Of a DNA stretch of 64,000 nt, positions 54,244 through 62,400 are shown piece by piece. The first letter of the stretch is position 1; each line of letters begins with the position of its first letter. The notes under the pieces were generated by a model, which was not told where the DNA came from, made no database searches, and saw nothing but the letters and a program-made list of their open reading frames with translations. The stretch comes from Granulicella rosea. GTDB taxonomy: Bacteria > Acidobacteriota > Terriglobia > Terriglobales > Acidobacteriaceae. The translations under genes and the position numbers were made by a program. The stretch is from NCBI RefSeq assembly GCF_900188085.1, contig NZ_FZOU01000013.1:1-64000 (forward strand). The letters run 5' to 3'.

Positions 54244-55518
54244 ATGGCTGGTGAGTTCAGGGCAGAGACCTTTCAGAATGAGTTTCTGCCTGCAGGCACG
54301 GGCGAAGTACACGCCATCATGACGGTCACCGCAGGGGAGAGCACGGACTCCGGCGGCAGCGGCGGCCAGCGACTGTTCGGTATCCTCTGCGACAAGTCGG
54401 GTTCGATGGAGGGCGGCAAGATCGTCGCCGCCAGGGCCGCGATGGCGAAGCTGGTCGATCTGCTTCCGCCGGACTGTAGCTTCTTCATCATCGCGGGTTC
54501 GGACGATGGCGACCTGATCTGCCCGGTTACACGCGCGGATGCGCTGGGCAAGCAACATGCTTACCGGGCGATCCACGATCTTCGCGCAGGCGGCGGAACG
54601 CGCATCTCAAGCTGGCTGCAGCTTGCGTTCGGCCAGTTTCAGACGATGCCCGGCGGCGTTCGCCAGGCGCTGCTGCTGACCGATGGGCAGAACGACATTC
54701 AGGACGGGCAGGTTCTGGCCGAGACGCTGAAGCACTGCGAAGGCGTATTTCAGTGCGACTGCCGCGGCGTGGGAACCGACTGGCGGGTCGACCAACTGCG
54801 CCAGATCGCCGACGCGCTGCTGGGTACGACCGATATCATTCCGTCGCCTGCGGAGATTGAAAACGACTTTCGCGGCATTCTGAAGAAGGCGATGAGCAAG
54901 AGCGTCAGCGACGTCTTTCTGCGGCTCTGGACGCCGCAGGGCGCGAGCGTGAAGTTCTGCAAGGAGGTCAGCCCGCAGATCGTCGACCTGACAGCGCGCG
55001 CGCGGGAGATCAAGCCACAGTTGCGCGAGTATCCGACCGGCGCATGGGGCAAGGCGGAGTCGCGGGACTTCCACTTCTGCATCGAGGTCGCGCCGGGCGC
55101 GGTGGGGGACGAGGTGCTCGCGGGGCGCGCGAGCCTGGTCTACACGGCGCAGGGCGTGGAGAACAAGGCCGCCGAGGCGCGCATTCTCGCGGTATGGACG
55201 GACGACGAGGGCAAGTCGACCAAGATCAACCATGTCGTCGCGCACTACACCGGGCAGGCCGAGCTGGCGAAGTCGATTCAGGATGGTCTGGAGGCGCGGG
55301 CGCAGGGCCAGACAGAACGCGCGACCGCGCTACTGGGCAAGGCGGTGAAGATCGCGCATGAGTCGGGCAACGACGCTACCGCGAAGCTGTTGCGCCAGGT
55401 GGTCGATGTGGACGACGCCGACACCGGCACGGTGCGGTTGAAGCACAGTGTGGCGAAGGAAGACTCCATGGCGCTTGAGACGCGGTCGACCAAAACGGCC
55501 CGCATTGCGAAGGGTTAA
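54244..55518 (+). CDS. VWA-domain protein of the kinase cluster
   Basis: A 424-residue soluble protein. After about 40 residues an intact MIDAS site appears: CDKSGSMEGG (DxSxS), GGTRISS and LLLTDGQND. The second half is beta-rich, and a helical tail with TPR-like AKSIQDGLEARAQGQTERAT ends the protein. VWA proteins of this type accompany PP2C phosphatases and kinases in actinobacterial PknG loci and in TerY-type triads. It probably binds partners metal-dependently and scaffolds kinase and phosphatase. GGAGAG precedes the ATG at 54244; upstream in-frame starts overlap the phosphatase gene. Confidence 0.87.
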   Translation: MAGEFRAETFQNEFLPAGTGEVHAIMTVTAGESTDSGGSGGQRLFGILCDKSGSMEGGKIVAARAAMAKLVDLLPPDCSFFIIAGSDDGDLICPVTRADALGKQHAYRAIHDLRAGGGTRISSWLQLAFGQFQTMPGGVRQALLLTDGQNDIQDGQVLAETLKHCEGVFQCDCRGVGTDWRVDQLRQIADALLGTTDIIPSPAEIENDFRGILKKAMSKSVSDVFLRLWTPQGASVKFCKEVSPQIVDLTARAREIKPQLREYPTGAWGKAESRDFHFCIEVAPGAVGDEVLAGRASLVYTAQGVENKAAEARILAVWTDDEGKSTKINHVVAHYTGQAELAKSIQDGLEARAQGQTERATALLGKAVKIAHESGNDATAKLLRQVVDVDDADTGTVRLKHSVAKEDSMALETRSTKTARIAKG

Positions 55519-55524
55519 TTGAAC

Positions 55525-56139
55525 ATGGACACCTACGTTTGTCCGAAGGGCCACGCGTCGACGGAGCCGGATTACTGCTCCGAGTGCGGGGCCAGGATCG
55601 TCACTCCGGCGGCGGATGCTACGCCTTCTGTCGCCTCCGCTGCTCCGGCTGTATGCCCGGCATGCGGCGCGCCGTGCGAGGCTGGCGGAGTCGCATTCTG
55701 CGAGGTCTGCGGATGCGACTTCGCGAGCGCTCCGGCGCCGGGCGCGGGGGCTGCCGTGGCCGCGCCGCAGGTTTCGGCGTGGATGGTGACGCTGTCGGTC
55801 GATCCGGCGCTGCGCGGCGCAGGCAGTCCCGAGGCGCCAGCGGGCATCGCGCCGTTGACGGTTCAACTGAAGGAGCCCGTGAGCCTGATCGGTCGCCAGA
55901 GCGACGCGCGCGCGATCTTTCCGGAGATCCCGGTCAAGCACGACGACGCGGTCTCGCACCGGCATGCGCTGCTGCAGCTCTTCGGCAACGGCACGCTGCT
56001 GCTGCGCGATATCGGCGCGGCGAACGGCACGCGGCTGAACGGCCGGGAGATCGAGCCGCTGGTCGATCATCCGCTGAAGGATGGCGACGAGATCGCGCTG
56101 GGACACTGGTCGCGCATCTCGGTCAAGGCGATCTACTAA
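55525..56139 (+). CDS. FHA-domain protein with N-terminal zinc ribbons (GarA-like candidate)
   Basis: A 204-residue protein. Two zinc-ribbon pairs (YVCPKGHAS...YCSECG; VCPACGAPC...FCEVCGCD) precede an FHA domain with SLIGRQSD, VSHRHALLQL and DIGAANGTRLNG. FHA domains bind phosphothreonine; in mycobacteria the FHA protein GarA is the PknG substrate. The FHA core reads S-H-R-H rather than the usual S-R-x-H. It lacks GarA's N-terminal ETTS phosphorylation motif, so regulation must differ. A TTG six bases upstream could be the start, but the ATG has AGGG at workable spacing. It lies between VWA and GlnX-like genes. Confidence 0.85.
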   Translation: MDTYVCPKGHASTEPDYCSECGARIVTPAADATPSVASAAPAVCPACGAPCEAGGVAFCEVCGCDFASAPAPGAGAAVAAPQVSAWMVTLSVDPALRGAGSPEAPAGIAPLTVQLKEPVSLIGRQSDARAIFPEIPVKHDDAVSHRHALLQLFGNGTLLLRDIGAANGTRLNGREIEPLVDHPLKDGDEIALGHWSRISVKAIY

Positions 56140-56174
56140 TCGGTTAATCGGTTCAGCACGGCGGGGAGGCTTCG

Positions 56175-57557
56175 GTGACGAACGTAGCGGTCGTAAAGGC
56201 GCCACAGACGCGGCGTTGGAACAGCCTTCAACTGCTGAAGGGCGGGCGCGCGGCGATTCTGCTGCTGGACGTGTTGCTGCTGATCGCGGTGGTGACCGGC
56301 GCTGGCGTCCATCGCGACGCGATGCAGGCCGTGGGCAAGGACACCGCGCCCAGCATCATCGCGGCGCAGAAGATCAAATCCGCGATGGCGGACATGGACG
56401 CCAATGCGGCCAATCAGCTGCTGGCGGCTCCCGGCTCCGCGACCCCTGCCGCCGCGCTCTATGAGCAGCGCCGCATCGAAGCGTCCAAGGCGCTGGTTGA
56501 AGCGGCGAAGAACATCACGTACGGCGCGACCGAGCAGACGCCCATCGAGACCCTGCAGGTGACGGGTGGAACGTATCAGCGGCTGATCCAGCAGGCGATC
56601 GACTTTCACGACGCCAACGACCCCAATCAGCCCGACATGGGGGTGCGCTACTATCGTCACGCCGGGGAGATGATGGACACCGCGCTGCTGCCGGCGGCGG
56701 ACGACCTGGACAAGGCGAACAACACGGTGCTGGAGCAGGTGTATCGCGAGGCCTCCGAACACTCGACCCTCTCGCTCTGGTTCGTGCTGCTGGCCGGTCT
56801 GCTGATGCTTGGAACGCTCGCGGTCCTTCAGTTCTTCCTGCTGCAACGCATGCACCGGCTGCTGAACCCGATGCTGCTGGCGGCGACGGCGCTGACGCTG
56901 TGGCTGACCTTCTATGCCTTCGCCAGCATGAATCGCGAGGCGGATCGTCTGCGCGTGGCGAAGGAGGACGCGTTCCACTCCATCCGGGCGCTTTCGCGTG
57001 CGCGCGCCGTGGCCTACTCGGCCAATGCGGATGAGAGCCGGTATCTGCTGGACCCGGCCCACGCGGCGGACTATGAGGCCGAGTTCTATCGCAAGACCAA
57101 CGCGCTGGTCAGTTTGCCGGCCTCGATTCCGCTGGCGCTGGTTACGGCGAATGCATCGCACGGCAGATCGACGCCGGGCTTTACCGGCTATCTCGCCGAC
57201 GAGCTGAACAACATCACCTTTCCCGGCGAGCGCGCGGCCGCCATCGAGACGTTCGTGACATTCGAGCAATACATGGGGGTCGACGCCGGGATTCGTGTGC
57301 TGGCGCGATCCGGACAGCATGACAAGGCAGTCGCACTTTGCATCGGGTCTTCCCCAGGCCAGTCCGACTGGGCCTTCGAGCAGTTCGACCGCGCCTCGGC
57401 CAAGACGCTGGAGATCAACCAGAAGGCGTTCGACGAGGCGGTGAAGGAAGGGCTTGCGGCGGTCGACAAACTGGAGCTGAAGGGCGCGGTCGCGGCCGTG
57501 CTGATCGCCATCCTGGCGGCGTTCGGTCTGGCGGGGCGGATTCGCGAGTACGAGTAA
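56175..57557 (+). CDS. GlnX-like four-TM sensor with two helical extracytoplasmic domains
   Basis: A 460-residue membrane protein started by GTG behind GGGGAGG. TM segments lie at about 26-46, 202-224, 232-252 and 437-455. Between TM1 and TM2, and between TM3 and TM4, are helical domains of about 150-180 residues (IIAAQKIKSAMADMDANAAN; ALSRARAVAYSANADESRYL), a tandem four-helix-bundle layout. Mycobacterial GlnX, encoded beside PknG, has this topology and passes amino-acid signals from periplasmic GlnH to PknG. Identification rests on topology and neighbourhood, not on clear sequence motifs. No GlnH-like gene is present in the window. Confidence 0.72.
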   Translation: MTNVAVVKAPQTRRWNSLQLLKGGRAAILLLDVLLLIAVVTGAGVHRDAMQAVGKDTAPSIIAAQKIKSAMADMDANAANQLLAAPGSATPAAALYEQRRIEASKALVEAAKNITYGATEQTPIETLQVTGGTYQRLIQQAIDFHDANDPNQPDMGVRYYRHAGEMMDTALLPAADDLDKANNTVLEQVYREASEHSTLSLWFVLLAGLLMLGTLAVLQFFLLQRMHRLLNPMLLAATALTLWLTFYAFASMNREADRLRVAKEDAFHSIRALSRARAVAYSANADESRYLLDPAHAADYEAEFYRKTNALVSLPASIPLALVTANASHGRSTPGFTGYLADELNNITFPGERAAAIETFVTFEQYMGVDAGIRVLARSGQHDKAVALCIGSSPGQSDWAFEQFDRASAKTLEINQKAFDEAVKEGLAAVDKLELKGAVAAVLIAILAAFGLAGRIREYE

Positions 57558-57606
57558 GAAAAGCGGCGTTTGATATGATTCGGCCTGCAGGCCAAAGGGA
57601 GTTCGC

Positions 57607-58341
57607 ATGATGAGTCGCATCGGCAATCTGTTTCGCGGTTTCTTCGGCCTTTTTGTGGGCAACATGGAGCGCCGGAATCCCGAGGCTCTGCTCGAGGTGG
57701 AGCAGGAGAATCTGCGCCGGCAGGTGGGCAAGTTCAACATGGGCCTGGCGTCGCACGCCGGCATGGTCGAGCGGCTGATCGGGCAGGTGCGCAAGCTCGA
57801 GACGGACGAGGCCGACCTGCGCGCCAAGACCGCCGCGAACGTGAAGTTGGGCAATCGCGCCGCGGCTGGGCAGTACGCACTGCGCCTGCAGATGGTCGAG
57901 CGCGAGCTGGGCGAGAATCGCAAGCAGATGGAGCAGGCCGAGCTGACCTATAAGGAGCTGGTCCGCGCGCGCGACGTCGCCATCTCGATTGCGAAGACCA
58001 AGATCGAGACGCTGAAGACCGGCATCAGCGATCTGAAGATGAAGCGCGCGATGGCGGAGATCACCGAGATGGCCTCCGGCATGGTGACCGAGCTGGGCGG
58101 TTCGGGCGACACGCTGAACCGGCTCGACACGATCGTCAACGAAGAGCGCTACAAGGCCGCCGGCCGCGTGCGGGTCGCGGTCGACAGCCTCGACACCAGC
58201 GACATCCACATTCGCGAGGCGGAGCAGCAGGCGATGGCCGAGCAGGCGCTGGAAGAGTTCGAACAGCAGCATCAGATCAGCGGCGGCAAGCTGAGCATCC
58301 CGACGATCCCGTCCGTCGACCGGTCGGAGAAGCGCCGGTAG
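57607..58341 (+). CDS. PspA/IM30-family protein
   Basis: A 244-residue, mostly helical protein. The N terminus SRIGNLFRGFFGLFVGNMER and the following NPEALLEVEQENLRRQVGKF, with a long central coiled coil (LQMVERELGENRKQMEQAEL), match the PspA/Vipp1 (IM30) family. These proteins bind stressed membranes and form ESCRT-III-like polymers. AAAGGGAG precedes the ATG. It is the last of the seven-gene plus-strand run, 49 bases after the GlnX-like gene, which suggests that the cluster also guards membrane integrity. Slightly different C-terminal tail (PTIPSVDRSEKRR) has no known meaning. Confidence 0.85.
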   Translation: MMSRIGNLFRGFFGLFVGNMERRNPEALLEVEQENLRRQVGKFNMGLASHAGMVERLIGQVRKLETDEADLRAKTAANVKLGNRAAAGQYALRLQMVERELGENRKQMEQAELTYKELVRARDVAISIAKTKIETLKTGISDLKMKRAMAEITEMASGMVTELGGSGDTLNRLDTIVNEERYKAAGRVRVAVDSLDTSDIHIREAEQQAMAEQALEEFEQQHQISGGKLSIPTIPSVDRSEKRR

Positions 58342-58486
58342 TACGGCGGCGGCATCGATGAGACAGAGGGTTCGTTATCGGACATTTGTAGCTGCTTTCG
58401 TTACATTCCGCAAGTCCAGACCCTACAGTACGAAGTCCCGCCCCTTCAAAACATGGATCTCTTCCGAGGTTCCCCGATAGACAACG

Positions 58487-59461
58487 ATGGAACATCAGAC
58501 GCCTACATCGAAGAGTTGTTGCACTCCCGTCAGCGTTCGAGGCAGCGAGACAAGCCTCGTGCGACCATCCATCCTTCCTGCGGCGCAGACGTCCCCCGCG
58601 GCGACGCACGACATGATCGCCCTGCCAGGCGGAGAGTTCCTGATGGGCACCGACTATGAGGAGGCCTTCGCGGCGGACGGCGAACGCCCCGTACGGCGCG
58701 TACGCCTCAAGCCGTTCGAGATCGACACCTATCCTGTCACCAATGCGGATTTTGCAGCGTTCGTGCAGGCCACCGGCTACAAGTCAGAGGCTGAGGTCTA
58801 TGGCTGGTCGTTCGTCTTCTGGAGCCATATCCCCAAGAAGAGGCGCGCGGAGCTGGTCACCGACACGGTCGCCGGGGCGGAGTGGTGGTGCCAGGTTCCC
58901 GGCGCGTATTGGAAGACGCCGGAGGGTCCGGGCTCCGACGTGACGAAGAGGGCCGATCATCCCGTCGTTCACGTGACATGGAACGACGCACTGGCCTACT
59001 GCGACTGGTCGGGCAAGAGGCTGCCCACGGAGGCCGAGTGGGAGTATGCCGCGCGCGGCGGCCTGGTGCAGAAGCTGTATCCGTGGGGCGATCAGCTTCG
59101 TCCGGGCGGACAACACCGCTGCAACATCTGGCAGGGCACGTTCCCTCAGGAAGATACGGGCGAGGATGGATATGCCGGCACATCGCCCGTAACGGCGTAC
59201 CCACCGAACGACTTCGGCATCTATTCCATCACCGGTAATGCGTGGGAGTGGTGCGCGGACTGGTTTGGGATACCGGATCATGCCGACGACGTGACGGAAG
59301 ACCCCACGGGTCCGGCAACGGGAAAAGCCCGTGTGATGAAAGGCGGATCGTTCCTGTGCCACAAGTCTTACTGCAATCGCTATCGCGTCGCGGCGCGCAG
59401 CTCCAACACGCCGGATAGCTCTACCTCCAATCTTGGCTTTCGTTGCGCACGATCGTTGTGA
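58487..59461 (+). CDS. Formylglycine-generating enzyme
   Basis: A protein of up to 324 residues. Domain start MIALPGGEFLMGTDYEEAF, then GKRLPTEAEWEYAARGG and GNAWEWCADW, and the catalytic block GGSFLCHKSYC (C291, C296), then NTPDSSTSNLGFRC, which is nearly the pattern of human SUMF1. Both active-site cysteines are present, so this is a genuine copper-dependent FGE, not merely an FGE-like domain. It should activate the Cys77 of the sulfatase at 10236 before Tat export. The first 40 residues look disordered and the start is uncertain; translation could begin closer to residue 43. It is 145 bases after the PspA-like gene. Confidence 0.9.
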   Translation: MEHQTPTSKSCCTPVSVRGSETSLVRPSILPAAQTSPAATHDMIALPGGEFLMGTDYEEAFAADGERPVRRVRLKPFEIDTYPVTNADFAAFVQATGYKSEAEVYGWSFVFWSHIPKKRRAELVTDTVAGAEWWCQVPGAYWKTPEGPGSDVTKRADHPVVHVTWNDALAYCDWSGKRLPTEAEWEYAARGGLVQKLYPWGDQLRPGGQHRCNIWQGTFPQEDTGEDGYAGTSPVTAYPPNDFGIYSITGNAWEWCADWFGIPDHADDVTEDPTGPATGKARVMKGGSFLCHKSYCNRYRVAARSSNTPDSSTSNLGFRCARSL

Positions 59462-59484
59462 GCGGATGAGAGCATCGCCGGTCC

Positions 59485-62400
59485 TCATTTCGCGGTGACC
59501 TCGAACTGAACCGGCTTCGCCGTATCGCCGACCGCCGGGTCGTAGTACTCGTAGACGCGCGAGGCGAAGTTCTTCGCGCGGATGGGATACTTCGCGCGGA
59601 GCCGGAAGTTGAGATGCAGAGTCTCGCCGGCGCCGACGGAGTCGAGGTAAAGGATGGCCTGGGTCGCGGTCAGGCTGAACTTCTCAAGCCTTCCGGTGCG
59701 GGCGTGGGCGGTCTTTTCGACGATGCTCTGCAGGTCTTCGCTCTGCAGCTCGAAGCCGGGTGGGATGCCGAGGTCGACCATCACCATGTTCGCGGTCTTG
59801 TCCAGATTGCTGTGGACAGTGGCGGTTGCGGTGACGATGTCGTTCTGGGCGAGGCGGGTGCGGTCGTAGGCTACATCGATGGATAAGGCCTCCTTCGCGG
59901 CCTTCGCAGGCCATGGCGTGAAGTATCGTCCGGCGACCTGGTAGGCCATGCTGCCGGAGCCGGTGAAGCGCAGCTCGACGTGGTTGTCCTCGCTCGCGGC
60001 GACCTGCGGCAGAGCGAACTGATGCAGCAGATCGTTGTTCTCCGCGGTGATGGCGAGGGTCTGGACGGTCTTGCCGTTCAGCAGCACGTCGACCGTGCCG
60101 AGGGCGTCGGAGCCGCTTGCTTCCGATGCGGCGAGCAACGCGCGCAGAGCCATGATGGTGGCCTGGGTCGTGCCCCAGTTGCCGTTTGCGCCCTTCTTTT
60201 CGAGCAGCCATGCGAGTGCGTGGCGCACGATCTGCGGATACTGGCCGGATTTGAGCAGGGCCTGAATGGCGAGGCCGGTGGTCTCGACCGCGGCGCTCTC
60301 GCCGCTGGAGTAGACGCCGGTCTCGGCGCTTGCCCACCATGCGCGCTCGCCCTTCTGGATGCGCGCGTCGGTGAGTAGCTGGAGGATGTGGTGGGTCAGC
60401 TCGGAGTTCTTGTCCGCCTCGACGGCGAAGTTGGCCAGCACGGCGAGCGTGTAGGGGTCGGTCTTGCCGCTGTCGAGATGCTGGGCGATGTAGCTCGTCG
60501 CGCGCTGCACGGCCTGCTGCTGGGAGCCGCTGTTTTCAAGCGCCCAGGCGAGATAGGCCGTGATGCGCAGCACGTCGGAGTTATAGCGATTGGTCGCGCC
60601 TTCGTTGATGAACTGGGTGTCGGGCTTCCAGCTTCCATCGGGCTGCTGCTGCGAGGCGAGCCACTGCGCGGTACGCTCGATCAGCCTGGGGTCCACGTCG
60701 TAGACGCGCGACATGTCGCGGAACTCCATGAGGCCGTAGGCGGTCAGGATCTTGTTTGCCGGCGCCTGTCCGAACCAGGAGAAGCCGCCGCCGGGGACCT
60801 CGAAGGTGAGCAGACGCTGGTAGCCGTTGGCGATGTAGCCTTCGGCCTTCGCGTGAATCTCGGGCGTCAGCTTTTTGGTCCGCTTCATGTAATCGAGCGC
60901 GAGCACGTTGGGGTAGGTGCTCGACGAGGTTTGTTCGAAGCATCCGCCGGGCATGCGGAGGATGCCGTCCATGCCTTCGATGACCTGGCTGAGCGGGCCG
61001 GGATAGAGCCGCACGTAGAGCTTGCCGGCGTCGGGCAGGGCGTCCTGCGGGAAGCGCACGACGTGCTGTGCGGCTGATCCTGCGCCGGAATCCAGCCGGC
61101 CGTTGAAGACGATCTCCTGCTGCTGGCCGTTGGGCACGACCTCGATCTCGCGGACGACGGTGTCCTGGCGGTTGGAGGCGCCGTGCATGTGGGCGACGAG
61201 CGTGAGTTTGAACTTGCCGAGGCGTTTGACCTGCAGGGTGAACTCCGATCCGCCGACCTTGCCGGCGTCGACCGCGACGGTCTTTTCGGATGCGTCGTCG
61301 ACGAGGTCGAACCAGTCCTGTTTCTCAAGCGACAAGGACACGTCGCCCCGGGCGCCGGAGTAGTTGTAGACCGCTACGGGGAGGGTGACACGGTCGCCCT
61401 GCGTGAGCGTGACGGGCAGGTCGAGGTCGACGAAGAAGTCCTGAAAGACCTTGAGGCTGGAGGTTCCGCTGCCGAGCGCGCCGGACTGCGTGGAGGCGAA
61501 CATGGCCATGCGCCAGGTGGTGATGGAGTCGGCGACGGGGATGGCGATGCTGGCGTCGCCGCGGCCATCGGTGACGATCTCGGGGTTGATGTAGAGCGCC
61601 TCGGGAAAGTACGAGCGCACGTGCGCTTCGGGGGCTGCATCGGCGGCGGCGCGTGTGCGTCCGAGCCCGGCTGCCATTCCCATTGCCCTGGCCATGGGTT
61701 GGGGCGCGGCTGCGACTGCGGCGAAGTTGCGGTTGTTCAACGGCAGGGCCATCACGGTTGTGGCGTCCGCGGTTTCCACCATGTCCATCGCCCCGGTGAC
61801 CGTGACGGCTTCCATGACTGCACCCAACTGGAGAGTGCAGCGGATGACGGCGCGGTCGCGGGGCGCGAGCGTGAACTCTTGCGCCGAGGTCTCGAAGCCC
61901 GGCGAGACGATCTCCAGCCGGTAGCGGCCCGCCGGCAGCGCGGAGAGGGTGAAGGCGCCGTCGCGATTCGACGCGCCGCTGCGCGTGGCCGCCGCGTCCA
62001 GTCTGTGCAGACGCACGGCGGCGCCGGGAACGATGGCGCCGGTCTGGTCCATCACCACGCCGGCGATCTCGGTCAACGCCGTGGCGGGGCCGCGATCGTG
62101 CTCGATCCGCAGCTCCATCGAGCCGGTATGTTGCGTGGGATAGAGATCGCCGAGGCGGGACTCGACCATGGCGCTCAGGTCGTCCGCGGTGTCGAACTGG
62201 CGATCGGGCCCGGCGCTGCGGATGCGGTAGTAGCTCGCCGTTACGCTGCGGCGGCGCGCGCCCTGCCAGGGCGGATCGACTCGCAGCGGCGTGCCCCAGG
62301 CATCGCGGGGCCCCCGGTTGTTCTCGTCGACGATACGGTCGAAGCGCTGCGTGAAGTCGCGGTCCTGCGGGCCTTCTGGCGGAAGACGCAGCAGCAGGGT

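Noticed and set aside
50910..55518. TerY-type kinase, phosphatase and VWA triad of a phage-defence or tellurite system
   Set aside because: The kinase is clearly PknG-type with TPR end, and FHA, GlnX-like and PspA-like genes follow; no TerD, TerC or TerB-like gene is present.
58487..59461. FGE-like conflict-system effector domain
   Set aside because: The CHKSYC and NTPDSSTSNLGFRC blocks match genuine sulfatase-activating FGE with both catalytic cysteines.
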